This document shows, one piece after another, positions 12,301 through 24,136 of a stretch of DNA of 64,000 nucleotides. The position numbers and the translations under genes are program-made. Source of the stretch: Paramacrobiotus metropolitanus (taxonomy: Eukaryota > Tardigrada > Eutardigrada > Parachela > Macrobiotidae); assembly GCF_019649055.1 (NCBI RefSeq), contig NW_026570291.1, forward strand, positions 558,001-622,000, read 5' to 3'. The notes beneath the pieces were generated by a model. The model was not told where the DNA came from. It made no database searches and saw only the letters and a program-made list of their open reading frames with translations. Position 1 is the stretch's first letter. Every line of letters begins with the position of its first letter.

Positions 12301-14237
12301 ACGTCCCGTGTTGCCGCATCGAATATTCAGCGTAGAGTTCCATTTAATTGGTTTTTCGTTGGATTTGCATCCTGAAAATGTTAAACCAGACAATAAATCA
12401 GCGGAGAAAACTTTAAAAGCCGTAAATTACTGTAATACTTTGATTCTGGCTTGCGTACCATCGCTGAATTTGGAATATACTGTTCTCCAAGTATTGCTGA
12501 ATAGCGCCAACGCTCCTGTGAATATCTGGGTCGTGCCTGAACCGTCAGCGCGAACCACAACGATGGTTTTGTTATTGACATTGCGTAAAGCTTCGTTATG
12601 CAGGATAATTAATGGATCATTCCAGTACTGGATGGTTCCGTTAAATATCCCAACAAGGGCTTCTTGGGTTAAGTTTAAACAGCTGGACAGATCATGTGAT
12701 GCCGTGCTGCAGTTGGTCAAAAGCTCCGGGACGTTGTATGGTACCGACACCGACCTGCCATCATATTATTCTATCACCAACTTAATATTATTCTGGTATA
12801 CTTGTCTGTGCAATCAGCAGCATTACTGCAGGACCATTTGGTTCTTTTAATGCTATTATTAATTTTGCCCTCAAAATTCCCTTAACTACCGGCAGTCTCA
12901 CTGTCGCAGCAGTGCACTGCTGCAAGCGGAACGCTCCTAAATAATTTTCAGTACTGGATAACCACCTGTAGAACAAACTGATGTCTCTCCGAATCAAATT
13001 ATTACTTCGAGCGGTTTAACATTAAAATAATTTGACCTTACGGGTGATTAATTTGATGTAAGCCTTTTCACATCTGATATCGCTGATGCACCTAGTAGGC
13101 GGTATGTGCCTTACTCTGCCATTGTGGGAAACATTTGGAAATCCGGAAATGCATCGTATGTTGCATTATTCAGTTCCGCATCCGATCCTGCCACGTCGAA
13201 TTCACCGCTTTTTAATCTGGCAAGGCCTTCCCCGCTACCTATGCCTTGGTAGCTGAATTCTACCCGCACGAATTTAGAACGATGTGCTTGGTAGACGGGC
13301 TTCCAGACCTGCTAATCATACCAACATTCGGTGCATGAATGCGTTTTGCAGAATACATGTATATCAGCCTGCAAAACGGAAAGTGAAAATTCAACCTGGT
13401 TTCTGGAAAAGCTTAAACTAAACAGGTAACAAAATCGTACCGTCGTTATCAAAATTATATTACAGATAGTCAATACTGCGAAGGAAAGAGCTTTGATATC
13501 CATATTTCGAGCAGATCCAAGAATGTACTAGTATTTTTATTTATACTTTGCGTGCATTCGTGACGACATTAAATTTTATTAGTTACTGAAATTACCCTTA
13601 CGACTTAATTATAAACATGCTCTTAGCAAAGGTGAAAAGGTTGATGCACTTCCGATTCCTCGGATGCCTTTTAACACCGGCTAAACTATACTTATCTAAC
13701 CGCAGTACTGTATACTGTAGAGCTGATGTTAAGAGTTTACGGTACAGTATGCAGGATATCATATCATAAATAATTCTATATTGCTGTTACTACTCTACCT
13801 TACCGGTTAGAACACGGCATTTAATTCGCATACCTGCTGTACCGGTTGGATAAATCTGCCAGCATACTCTTACAACTGTAAATAGAAGTGTACGCAATGT
13901 ACATGTATGTACGAGTACAAATAAATTCAGCTACTGCTGATAGTGATAGTTACGGTATGGAGTTCACTAAACTTCGTTTACAGCATAGCTATTAGTAGGT
14001 TTTTATATTTTGTATAATGTAAAAACACTAAAATTAAACTATTATTGAGAATGATTGAAAACTGATACTGCAGTTCACTTATAGGCTGTTCCGCCAGAAA
14101 CAGACCTGGTAGACATCAAAGGGCATTGTAGAGCCTCCGGCACGCACAACTATCAATTGTTGTGTGGTAGCGTCTAAGACCCCGGCGAATATGAGCAAAA
14201 GTACAATCGTAACACAAAAGTCTGCCAAGAAGGCCAT
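9338..14237 (-). CDS. Receptor guanylyl cyclase with PstS-like ectodomain (copy B), frame shifted in exon 4
   Basis: Tandem paralogue of copy A with the same architecture. Exons: 14237-14106, 13308-13115, 12754-12459, 12371-11381, 11097-10153, 10018-9740, 9652-9525 and 9463-9338. Exons 2, 3, 5, 6, 7 and 8 are the same lengths as in copy A (194, 296, 945, 279, 128, 126 nt). Visible motifs: signal peptide [61 protein letters not shown], a TM helix, the pseudokinase HGQ and GDW, FFSDVVGFT, KVETIGD and RYCLFGDT. Exon 4 is 991 nt against 996 in copy A, and near 11,515 the frame shifts just after the TM and juxtamembrane part. If real, only ectodomain plus TM could be translated (a decoy or a pseudogene); an assembly indel is equally possible. 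The exon 6-7 intron is short and lacks an in-frame stop. Confidence 0.88.
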
Positions 14238-15605
14238 CGTTGGAAGTGTGCTATGAATGTCATTGTCGTCCAGCAAACATGTTTCTGGAAGCGAGGTTTA
14301 AACCAAATCTCCAACGCGGATTAATGGGATGGGTATTTTTTACTTCACAACTCCAGCTGCAATTTAAAATTTCCAAAGTTGTTCGTACATAGGCTACGGC
14401 CTACGTACATACTACAAAATAATAAAAGTTACAAAACTCTGCCCGTTTTCAGCTAATATTTTTCGGGAATAATTTTCGGCACAGTACTTACTTATTGTCA
14501 TTGTGGCTACCAACCGGAAGTGTGTTTCGGCGATGAAGCCCCTTAGCTACACGTATAAGAGGCTTCAGCTCGATCCGCTAGTGACGCCTCAAACCAAAAA
14601 CTGAAAAACGTTTGACTTCCTACAATCCACAAATGCAAATAACCGAAATAAACGCAGAACATGAAATGCTGTTTTTCCTGTACATTTTTCCCACTTGCGA
14701 TTCCTTTATTTTATGCCATCCAGTAACATGAAAAGCAGGCTTAAGCAGCTGCAGAATTTGGTTTTCCCTTAGCGATTTACAGTGCTCGTCATTCGTATTC
14801 GTCTCTGATCTGAGAATCTTTACAGCGCTACTTAACCTACATAGTTGACCCCGCGCAAACTGCGCGGAAAAAATAGGCTAAATAATTAAGGTTAACAGTT
14901 TTTCCCGCGCTTATTTTATTAATAATGGCTAAATCAACCCCAAAACTATTCTATTGTAACCCGGTTTTAAAATCGTTTATTATTAAATCTGCTCCTGTGC
15001 AAAATATGCGTTTGATTACCGGCGTTATTTAATTTTTAACCTTTAAACTGTTTTTCACTTCACGTCTATGTGATTTACAGAATAAGAACCCCAGAATAAC
15101 AAAAGCAGAGCTGATTTACGACTTTCGGTGATTTTCGACTTGTTGTTTTTATTTTAGACTTTTAAAATGGTTGCTTACCTACTTACACTTCAGTTTCACC
15201 TATTACCAAGGAAATTCAAACTTTTCAGAACCCTTATGCAGCGACTCGCTTGCTGCTCCGCGAGCTCCGCTCGCGCCGCAGCTTGGCGTCGCTTTCGGCT
15301 CTGCCTTCGACTGATAAAGATCATAGAAGTAATTTGTGAAGTAATTCTAGCCGCTACTAAAAATTAGGCATGTACAATCAATCGGTTTTGAATAAAAATT
15401 AAGTAAACGATGGGAGAGCACTTACAATAGTAATATAACCAGTGACGTGATTATTATTAACCGCACAGTACGCACATTATACATAGAACAAAAAAAGGGT
15501 TTTCGGTTTGCAAAATATTGTGAAAAATTGCCAATATAAAGTAAGTGGTGCCTGACTGTCTGTGTGCAGTGTGCACTGTGACAGTGCACACTTCGTAGAA
15601 TAATA
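14238..15605. other. Intergenic upstream of cyclase B
   Basis: No gene is supported. The likely promoter of cyclase B lies at the left side of this stretch, but I see no clear TATA box plus initiator. A short GC-rich palindrome (CCGCGCAAACTGCGCGG) lies near 14,850. Confidence 0.4.
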
Positions 15606-16073
15606 ACTGTATTGCGGTGACTCTCAGATCGCTATATCTCAGCTTACCGCTACATCTCAGCTCTCTGCCGGCTGATCCGAAAAGGCTGCGTTTTGAAAGA
15701 AGCTTGCGAATATACAAAGTACATAGCAGGCGTTTAGCACATCAGCACCAACAGATTTGATGTACAATAACCGCTAAAAGCGCGTGTAGAACAAAGGGTA
15801 GCTGGCCTGCCCTTCTCTGTGACTTTTTTGAAAGGGAGAAGGGAGCTGCAGGACACCTGCCCTTCCCTGTGTCTTTTTTGAAAGGGAGCAGGGAGCTGCA
15901 GGACACAAATACCTACCGGTTGAAAAAGGCGATTTGGACCGTGCTGCAGGATCGTCGCAGAAAACGGTTTGCAGGGAAGAACGGGTCTGATTCAGACCGC
16001 TCGCCATTTTTATGGCTTTTGGACCGTTCTGCGAGGCTGCGATGTAGCGATCTGAGAGTCACCGCAATACAGT
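15606..16073. mobile_element. MITE with TA target site (Tc1/mariner-like)
   Basis: A 468-bp element begins ACTGTATTGCGGTGACTC and ends with its near-exact reverse complement, the arms matching for about 40 bp. TA dinucleotides flank both ends (15604-15605 and 16074-16075). CAGT-type termini and a TA target suggest Tc1/mariner. It contains a 50-bp tandem duplication and no coding sequence of note. Confidence 0.7.
15806..15905. repeat. Two tandem copies of a 50-bp unit
   Basis: Units at 15806-15855 and 15856-15905 begin CCTGCCCTTC and end GGGAGCTGCAGGACA, with a few substitutions between them. They lie inside the TA-flanked MITE. Confidence 0.85.
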
Positions 16074-16618
16074 TAATAATATTAATGACTTCCCATTCCC
16101 ATGACAGTAGGTACTGCGCCAGCCCATGGCTGGGTTGTTACGTTCACATTGAGCATCCCGGCTCGGGAGCCAGCTACGTAACCCGCAGCTAGTTGTGAAA
16201 TGATGTCTCTTTTCTCTGATTGGTTGCCGCAGTGTTCCGTAGACTTTGCATAGTAAGGTTTTCCAATTTTCTTCGGAAACTTATTTGTTTTTCCAAATTA
16301 AATGCATATTGTACACTTCTACCAAATAAGCGCTATTAAACGATATATAGAGAATAGGGATTGACCCAGTATATCGTTCGTAGTAGGAGCGCAAACACGC
16401 TGGCCACACCCCCTCTTAATCTTTTATTAATAAGGATTCTGCGTTTGTGTAGGTGGATCTGAAAATGTGACTTGGATATTTTGCTGTTTCATCTTTACCA
16501 GAATTTTATCCTCAGTCTACTGTATCCCCTTATTTTTATCCTGATACACTTGCCAATATTCTTGCCTTTGGCTGGCAGCAGCAGTACGTAGACGACACTG
16601 GGCAGGGAAAGATCCGCC
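16074..16618. other. Upstream region of the GIT-like gene
   Basis: No coding sequence is supported. The promoter of the GIT-like gene presumably lies here, but no distinctive core element was recognised. Confidence 0.4.
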
Positions 16619-19600
16619 ATGAATACTCCACAGCAGCAGTCGCCATGGCGCAGTCCCGCAGTGGGTGGCATCGCCACCACCACCACCATTATCAATCAGA
16701 TCTGCGCTGATTGTGGCGCTGCAGGTACGTTATATTCCCTACTCTTCCAGTGTACCATGACCTGCAGCTTCGGTTTCCACAGACGCCACGTGGGCCTCAG
16801 TGAACCGTGGTGTGCTCATCTGCGAGGAATGCTGCAGCATCCACCGTGTACTGGGCCGTCATGTGACCCAGGTGAAACCCCTGCCCTTAGCCCGTGCCCG
16901 GCCGCAGCGTCGCAGCACGGCATCCAGTGCCAGCGGCAGTCCGTCCTCTAGCGCCGCCGCCGGATGCTGGCATTGGCCACCCACATTGCTCACCGTAAGA
17001 TAAGGATCAAGCTGTATCGAAGCATTGAGTTTTTATTTAGAAAAACCGAACTCTTAATTTATAGAATAAAAATATTCAGGTACAGTATTTTCTGAATTAC
17101 TTAACAGAAATGTTTAAAAAAAACATATTTTGGGAAATATTTCGGGCAGGATATTAATTTTTTCTAGATAACAAAATTTTATTGTTAAAAAAGTATAAAA
17201 ATATTTATGTTTTTTTTAAAAATTAACCAGAAATATTTTCCAATATTTTGGGACGTGTGGGTCAAGATATCTCCGTTGACAAAGTTTGAATACTTCTACT
17301 GTAAGTCTGTAACTATATACTGCGGTACGATAATAGTATTAAATTATTTACAACCTGATCGACAGTTTGATAGTGAATGTTTTTTTGTAGATGGTAACCA
17401 GCCTGTACAGTAAGGGTGCCAATGGTCTGTGGGAATACTGCCTCCTCCATCCCGGTTCCTCGTCCGGCCACACCAGTTTGACGTCCAGTGGGAGCAGTCC
17501 ATCGGCGCTGGCGGCAGCAGCCGCCACAGGGCATAAGCAGCACAGCCAGACGCAACGCCGCAAACCGTCCCCGAAAGATCCGATCCATCCCAATAAATCG
17601 GACTTCATCCGTGCCAAGTATCAACTGCAGTCATTTATTCACCGTCCCACTAGAGACGATTCGCAAAGCACATTGGAGGATGTCAGCCAGGCACCGCTTT
17701 TGTTTTTGAGCATTTTCACATCGTGTTCATATTTTTCGCATTGTTTTTGAGCCTCTACTATGTTTATTTCCTACTATGCAAGTGCCGCTGTGTTGTCCTC
17801 TCCTGTAAAGATTTATTCTAATAGTAAACGATATTCGATTTGTCTAAAAATTTACTTTGTTGGTGAAGGCTGATATGAACTCCTGACTTCTGAGTAAGAT
17901 ACACTTTTTTTAGCAACTGCTTTAAAGGGTAATGAAACATTTTTTTCACTTCTAAACAAAAGTCGCAAATAGAAAGAATTGCATTTGTTTTTGTAGCAAC
18001 TGCATTCATCCGTCAGAACAGGCAACATTGAAATATCTTTACGCCTTTAATGCTTGGGAGCTGATCCGAACTATTGGCATCGGGAAAAGGGTAATCGGCC
18101 TCTGCACGTGGCTGCCAAAGCTGGACAAGCATCGCAGGCGGAACTGTTAATTGTATGCGGCGCTGATCCAGGTAAAACATCTCCAAACGGGTTTGTTATA
18201 ATTTTGCTCGAAAGAACTGATCTGTCTCTATAGGTGCTCCTGATCGCTTGGCGTTCTTCTTATGCAATCGTCGACCGGATCATGCAGCCGGACAGCACTT
18301 CCCATACCAGAAATGGGGGATCAGTATGTACCGCTTTTTGGTAACAATCATCGTTGCAGGCTTTATGATATTCAGCGGGAGTTTGCTTTTTTAGCTCTTC
18401 TGATCTGTCAGAGCTTTCGAAAAGCGCTCGACGAGCATTGCATGCGCTCAGTAACAGCCTTTTGGAAACGTTAGCTATGGAAGTGGAAAGTACGTTGAAG
18501 TGGATCGGCGCGAAACGGAAGCTGGTGAGATAAAAATCATTTGGTTTCTGATGCCCATAATGCTTGTCACTATGACTTATTTTGCTTGTTGTTAGCTTGC
18601 CAAGGAGAGGATGCTCACACGCCCACACACCGCCGCCCATCCGGATTTTTGCCGGTTAATCCGAAATTATCTTCGACGCATAATCAAATGCGTCAGAAAC
18701 TGGGCACGCTAAACTCCCGTGACTTAGCCGGCCTGATCATTGATTTGCTGACCGAAATACGGCGTCGTCAAGGCGGCGGTGACAGCGCGCGGGCCCTTCC
18801 TGCTCCCGTGCCAACACCCCAGCAGGCGACGATTCTTTCCGTTTCCAGAGCGGCTTCGCGCGGGCCTAGCACTGAACGGGAAGTCGATCGAGATGTCGCA
18901 ACCCGGGAAAGTCCGGTGTACGACGTGACGCTGGACGATCGTGAGGATGAAGACTATTTGGATTTTGCGCCAGCTGCCGGCGCCACCCGTGGAAATGCGC
19001 AAGTGGTGCGCGCGGGAAAGGAGCCCATTTATGCTCAGGTGCGGAATGTGCGTTTGACACGGGAGACCAGCCAGCAGAGTGTGACGGCGGAGCAGTATAT
19101 GGAGATGAAGAAGGCATTGGATGAGGCGATAGCACGGGGAAAGATCTGTCAAGAACGGTGGATGCTTGATGCGAAATGATCTCGAGCGCTTGAACAACCA
19201 AGTGAGTGAATATCAGTTAATTTTTTTAACGTACATGTATTCGTTGATTATTGCAACACCATCACCGTTCTGTTTAGTGACGCTGAACGCTGTGATGTTC
19301 ATCCAGGTTTCCGTTTTGCTGAGCGATCAGTCGAGGAAGATCCAGGAGTGTGGCAATATGCCGGGAGGCTCAGATTCATCTGTGGCACGTCCCGTTCCAT
19401 TTCCGCGAACGCTTCGGGATGACTCCCGACTTGCAGATACAAACGAAGAATCTAACGGAAACATTGACGGGTATGCTTTCCACATCGTTTTTTTAAATGA
19501 TTTCTAAATGCCGCAGCAATTTTATCGGGTGAACTTTTTTTTCTCGTCTATGGTAAAATGAAAAAAATGGATTGTTCAGTAAATTGACTAATTCTTCTGT

Positions 19601-20222
19601 GTCAAACGGGGTTATCTGCAGATACTTACATGAAACATTTTGTTGTATGTATTAATTACAGATGTACGTAATTATTACTATTCTCAGGTCTCCGAAGAGG
19701 AGCATCCGGCCGGACCAGGAATCGGTCAGTGGGTACACGTCCCAAATCACACAATCCATCCATGAGCTCAAGCGCGCGGCGGAAAACGAAGATCATAACG
19801 TACTGAGTAAATGTTCGCAGAGAATCCACACCTTGACCCATAATCTCTGCAACCACTGTTTACCCTTTATGGTACGATTTTTGCGTCGTACGGTCAGAAG
19901 ATTTAAGTCGTCTTGATTGGATTCTTTTGCAGGATGGAGAACGGCCAGCGGCGTTGTCCGACCTTTTGACCAGCTCCAACCGACTTTTGACAGATTGTCT
20001 GGAGTTTGTAAATGAAACTACATCGGGTTTTCCGGATGGAGATGCGGACAGATCGCCAGGCGATAACAGAGCTAGTAAAACTAAAGCGGCGCTGAAACAG
20101 ATGCTCATCGACGATGCGTCGATGCCTATAATGTGGCTATGGGTTTGAAGAATATTCTTTTGCTTTACACGAGCTTGGGCAACAATGCGGATGCGGTTCA
20201 CAGCACTCCATTCCCGAAATAG
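16619..20222 (+). CDS. GIT: GIT-family ArfGAP (G-protein-coupled receptor kinase interactor), frame interrupted
   Basis: Orthologue of GIT1/GIT2, scaffold proteins that inactivate Arf GTPases and bind PIX and paxillin at adhesions. Exons by eye: 16619-16724, 16783-16994, 17391-17690, 17997-18171, 18234-18524, 18596-19201, 19308-19470, about 19688-19871, and about 19934-20222. The ArfGAP zinc finger reads CADCG, then TWASVNRGVLICEECC and HRVLGRHVTQVK (the Arg finger is present). DFIRAKYQLQSF, PLHVAAKAG (ankyrin), LNSRDLAGLIIDLL (Spa2-homology), a coiled coil and a paxillin-binding C-terminus (SQITQSIHELKRAAEN) follow. A low-complexity Ser/Ala/Arg insert follows VTQVK. Oddities: intron 3 appears to use a GC donor, an in-frame TAA lies at 18048-18050, about 30 ankyrin residues are missing before DRLAFFLC, and frame changes occur near 18,300, 18,490, 19,165 and 20,120. 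It is either a decaying copy or an assembly with indels. Confidence 0.85.
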
Positions 20223-20556
20223 GAATTTTGTAGTCGTGCGATATTTAAGAAAAATTAATGAGAATATGACGGTTTTTACCTCTTTGTTGTCTGCGTATCT
20301 TTTTAGCTTTTTACGAGTGCTTTTTGTGGCTTATAAAGAGAAGCAGATGGTTAAAGAGTTCTAGTTCTGACAAATGTCGTAGAGGTGAACGCGACGGATC
20401 CGTAGAAAAAAGTTTAGACTGCAGAAGGCGCTATAATTCTGCATATTTCGATCGTCAGATGTCAAACACCACTTTTTGAGGTCAAATAATTTAGCAGTTC
20501 TAACGAAGTTGAGTTTCTGACTGTGAGCATTACGATTATAACTTGGCACAAGCATA
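20223..20556. other. 3' flank of GIT-like gene up to the LTR element
   Basis: Ordinary AT-rich sequence that ends at the GAGA target-site copy. No gene is seen. Confidence 0.4.
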
Positions 20557-20560
20557 GAGA
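20557..20560. repeat. Target-site duplication GAGA (left copy)
   Basis: GAGA immediately precedes the left LTR and is repeated immediately after the right LTR at 45181-45184, as expected of integrase-mediated insertion. Confidence 0.8.
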
Positions 20561-21134
20561 TGTCGTGTATAAGCGTTCACACCGGTTAAGGTTCCATGAA
20601 CAATCTTTACTCTTCCACGCCTGTAATGCTCAATCGGTAGGCAACTCTATATCTCAAACTGTAACAGATAAACTACGGTGGAAATAAGAACGACTCAGGA
20701 ACAAGAGAACTCAGGAATCCCTCCGGAACACTCCAACTACAACTTCCGGTCGCGAGTCCTGTGAGGATCGGCAAGAGCGAGGACGATTGTGTCACGAGCA
20801 AACCTGTATTGTATGCAATAATCCGGGAACGATCATGTACATCAGAAGGAACAAGTATTGCTGTCTCTTTATCCAATTCACATCACAGTTCACAACGCAA
20901 GGAAATCATAATTAGAAAGCAGTCTCCAAGTCGATTGATTAGCGACTGCTGCCGATATTAGCGACAACCAGAACTTATATAGACTCTGCGTTATGACATC
21001 ATATACATCGCTAGTAAAAGAGAACAGCAAATCACAGCATTGATTGACTAGATTATCTGTTATGTTGCAGGTGGAAGGCGGACAGTCAGCATCCGTACGT
21101 ACACTCCGGCGTGTGATCCTACTCCCACACGTCA
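20561..21134 (-). repeat. Left LTR (3' LTR of the element)
   Basis: 574 bp, nearly identical to 44612-45180. On the minus strand it begins TGACGTGTGGG and ends TATACACGACA. A TATA-like motif (CTATATAAG, minus strand) lies at 20974-20982. Confidence 0.95.
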
Positions 21135-21150
21135 CCCCCACGAACGATGC
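21135..21150 (-). promoter_or_regulatory. Polypurine-tract candidate
   Basis: The minus strand reads TTCGTGGGGG directly before the 3' LTR. This is a short G-rich tract in the expected position, but it is weak as a polypurine tract. Confidence 0.4.
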
Positions 21151-21792
21151 TTGGCCGTTCCAATATAAACAATCCTTCCCGCAACATCCCAGTGCGATTG
21201 TGCACTTCCATCCATCCTGATCCCGCTCCACCGCACAATCCACGTGTCCATCCGATGCCCAATGTGACTGTACGCCGCGATTCCAAATGAGTTAGTGTGG
21301 AATCCTTGGCGAAATGGCATCCGGAAGTCCACGGGTTTGAGCAGGGCGGAGGTCCAAGGATCCAAGAGGGCGAACTATGAACTACTATTTACGTATGCCG
21401 TTTTAAGATGGTGTTTGTATGTACAGTATATGGCATAAAGCTTTATTGACTGTAAAATTAAAATCTTGAAGAGGGAGTGTGGTTGATACTGCTACTACTA
21501 TGTATTAAACAAACGGAACCGCAAAGTCAACCAACTGGTATTCTTACGAATTCTCGAAAACCAGGCCACATCACATAGCAACAAGGTCAACAAGAACAAA
21601 CAAGCTATAAGATCATAAAAAGAAATTACTGGTAAGCCGGACAAAATGTAAACCAGAAAAGGACAACAACCAGAAAGAATGAACAAGGTTCAGTGCATCA
21701 AGGTGATTCACAAAATAACATTACGACCAGTAACACACAACAGGTGAGATCAAAAGGAAAACAACAACGGATCATTGAAAGGTTATTGAAGG

Positions 21793-22593
21793 TTACTTAC
21801 CAGCATTAGGAGCCAATGAGAACAGACCAGTGATGCCACCAGATCCAGATGCGGCTGCTGCGGCATCGAGACGGCGAGAAACATCAGCAGCCATCTGTCG
21901 GCGACGATCTGCATCCAATTCGCGCTGCTGCTGCTGGGCCAAATAACCAGGCACAAAATTATGCTCAGCTGAACCAACAGGGCCAGAAGGAGCAGAAGGC
22001 GCTCGTGGGCGATCAGCTGGAGAACGGTCGCGGGCATCGCGGACAATCGGAACTGCAGGTAGCGGCAAGACATTCGGCGGGAGGCCCGGAAATTCAGCGT
22101 TCTGCTGGGCCTGCTGCTGCACCTGCACGGGTGGAATTATAGCCGGAGGAACGACAACATCTACGGCTGGCGGGCCAGGTAAATGGACAGCAACGTTGAC
22201 ACCATTGGGCTGACCTGGAACCACATTTCCGTCGCCTTGGCCCGGATTTGGTGCATTCGGCGCTTGGTTTGCCGGGAGGTCAACCTCCATGTCTGCGGCG
22301 GGAGCTTCCACTGGAGCAGCTGGGTAAGGAGCTCGATCAGGTATTTCAATAACTTCCGGTGCAGCCAAATGTCGGCCCTGACGACGCCAATTATCGTTTC
22401 CGCGACGGAGGTTATTGTCTCCAAAATTGCGATGATTTCCTCGGCCGTACGGACGAAAGTTTCCACGGTAAGCACCACGGGCTCCACCCCTTCCTCGGTA
22501 ATTATAACCGGCATTATTCTGCTGCTGATTGGAAGACGAATGAAAGATAGCGTCTACCAATTTATCGAAAGCACGGTTAGGATCAATAGGCGG
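21793..22593 (-). CDS. Element accessory ORF: RGG-box, Pro/Gln-rich protein
   Basis: An ORF inside the giant LTR element. The preferred start is the Met of MPPIDPNRAFDK, although an open frame extends upstream. Residues about 20-70 are RGG-rich (RGRGGARGAYRG, then RPYGRGNHRNF), a composition typical of RNA-binding proteins. A long Pro/Ala/Gln-rich stretch follows, then an Arg-rich helix (QQQRELDADRRRQMAADVSRR) and a Gly-rich tail. The frame runs into GTAAGT, a strong donor, so a further exon toward the 3' LTR is likely. The RGG region resembles in style the Arg/Gly stretch of this element's own gag, so it could derive from gag; that is inference. No known family is recognised. Confidence 0.6.
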   Translation of the reverse strand, partial: PPIDPNRAFDKLVDAIFHSSSNQQQNNAGYNYRGRGGARGAYRGNFRPYGRGNHRNFGDNNLRRGNDNWRRQGRHLAAPEVIEIPDRAPYPAAPVEAPAADMEVDLPANQAPNAPNPGQGDGNVVPGQPNGVNVAVHLPGPPAVDVVVPPAIIPPVQVQQQAQQNAEFPGLPPNVLPLPAVPIVRDARDRSPADRPRAPSAPSGPVGSAEHNFVPGYLAQQQQRELDADRRRQMAADVSRRLDAAAAASGSGGITGLFSLAPNAGK

Positions 22594-23118
22594 CATGCCC
22601 ACACACAGAAACAAATGACCTTTTAACGCAAACAGTGAAAAGAGAACAGCATCAAAATCGCACACGGAAAGTGCAGAAAATCTAACACGCTACTGCGCCG
22701 AAACGAAAAATCCACAATGCCGATTTCTGCACACCGCATGCAAGTGATTTTATACCAGTCTATCTGTGCGAAAGTTTAGAATACGGCAGATTTCACAGGT
22801 AAGGAGAAACGACCAATCAGCGCTTCGCGCTATATCCTTTTAAGGCAAACTAATCAGCGGATCAGATCAGATCTAGGCACAACGGAGGATTCAGTACTGA
22901 CTACCAGTTCACTGACTCATAATACAGTATCAAGGATAAAGAGTACAAAAATAGGAACAAAAGTAAAGATAGCGCACAATTCCAAAATTGAAAATACACA
23001 TTGTGAGCCTGGACGAATGAAAGCAGATCAATTGGCGTGAAATAAAAGTAAAAGGCGGCTGTGTTATGATACAAATAGCCGAACAGAAGAGCAGAATACC
23101 ACGGCAAATGAAACAACA

Positions 23119-23913
23119 CTACAGTTCATCAGAGTGAGGCTGCTGACCGTAAATTGCTGGTTCCCCAATTTCAGGCGAATCCTCGTGAGCAGCAGGTGGA
23201 GCTGGTTGCAGCGACGGCAACGGATCAACATCCATCTCTTCCAAGCCAGATTCGTCATTTTCAAGTTGGCTGTCCTCAGCTTCGTCATCAGCGTTTTCGG
23301 CATCAGAAACCGCAACCGTGCTATCATAGTCATCATCTGTATCCGAAGAAGAATTGTCGCTTTCCGATGAAGAGGACGAAGAAGACACGTCCGCGTACTT
23401 GCGCTTCTGGCCACGAGAACGGAGATGATACGGACCAGCAGCAGAAGTGGACGGCTGCGGTTCTTCATTTTCCACACTCGATGACGCAACCACCACTTGG
23501 CGGGCCACCGCATCCGCCTTTTGACGCTTCGCGAGTTCTTTGAATAAACCGAGAAAAACAGGATGCAGATAAAGATATTGGCGGCGCAGTTCTAATGCAA
23601 TTAACGAGGGTAATTTCCGCATAGCCATGCACAGATCAAAACGATTAATAAGTACTCCGTCAACAAATAAAAAGCGAGACAGATACAACTGGGAATAGAA
23701 ATGATGGAAGCGATTTAGGCCTGGAAAATAGGCTTCAGAGATAACCAAGTCATTCTCACCCAGCTTATCCGCTACGGTCATTCGTGGAAACACTCCGGAG
23801 TATGCTCGTTTGCGAGCCGTCTGCTTGGTCTTGAAAACCGGCCGCGGTGCTTTCGGATCATATGGCACGTACAAAATTCCGCCACGTTGCACATGCTCTT
23901 CATCTAACATCAC
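23119..23913 (-). CDS. Element accessory ORF: protein with acidic Ser-rich C-terminus
   Basis: About 264 residues. The N-terminal half looks globular (RGGILYVPYDPKAPRPVF, then YFPGLNRFHHFYSQLYLSRF and LIALELRRQYLYLHP). A basic patch (HLRSRGQKRKYAD) resembling a nuclear localisation signal follows, then a long Ser/Asp/Glu tract. An acceptor-like site lies close to the first codons and the neighbouring ORF to the right (24,137-24,662) ends at a donor-like GTATTG, so the two may be exons of one gene. The function is unknown. Acidic tail plus basic patch suggests a nuclear or chromatin-associated role, which is inference only. Confidence 0.6.
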   Translation of the reverse strand: MMLDEEHVQRGGILYVPYDPKAPRPVFKTKQTARKRAYSGVFPRMTVADKLGENDLVISEAYFPGLNRFHHFYSQLYLSRFLFVDGVLINRFDLCMAMRKLPSLIALELRRQYLYLHPVFLGLFKELAKRQKADAVARQVVVASSSVENEEPQPSTSAAGPYHLRSRGQKRKYADVSSSSSSSESDNSSSDTDDDYDSTVAVSDAENADDEAEDSQLENDESGLEEMDVDPLPSLQPAPPAAHEDSPEIGEPAIYGQQPHSDEL

Positions 23914-24136
23914 ATAGAAGCACCATTAGCATAAGCACTAGCTGACGATCGTCCACGATCAAATGTAGATAAACAGGCTACAATACGCTAAATAGTGATA
24001 TCAGCTAATAGCGATAAGCCACACAGTACGAATTTCAGAAACAATAACACTACGGACGTAGACCAACAAATACAATACCACAAAAGTGACAAAAAGTTGA
24101 TTGCCACTGTTATAACGTAGGTATAAACCGTGACAA

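Noticed and set aside
15167-15367. A 66-codon plus-strand frame (MVAYLLTLQFHLLP...)
   Set aside because: No splice context, family signature or coding-like composition.
21498-21686. A hydrophobic minus-strand frame (FLVYILSGLPVISFYDLIACLF) as an envelope TM segment
   Set aside because: It is isolated, 62 codons long, has no ectodomain or signal peptide context, and lies next to the 3' LTR in probable non-coding sequence.
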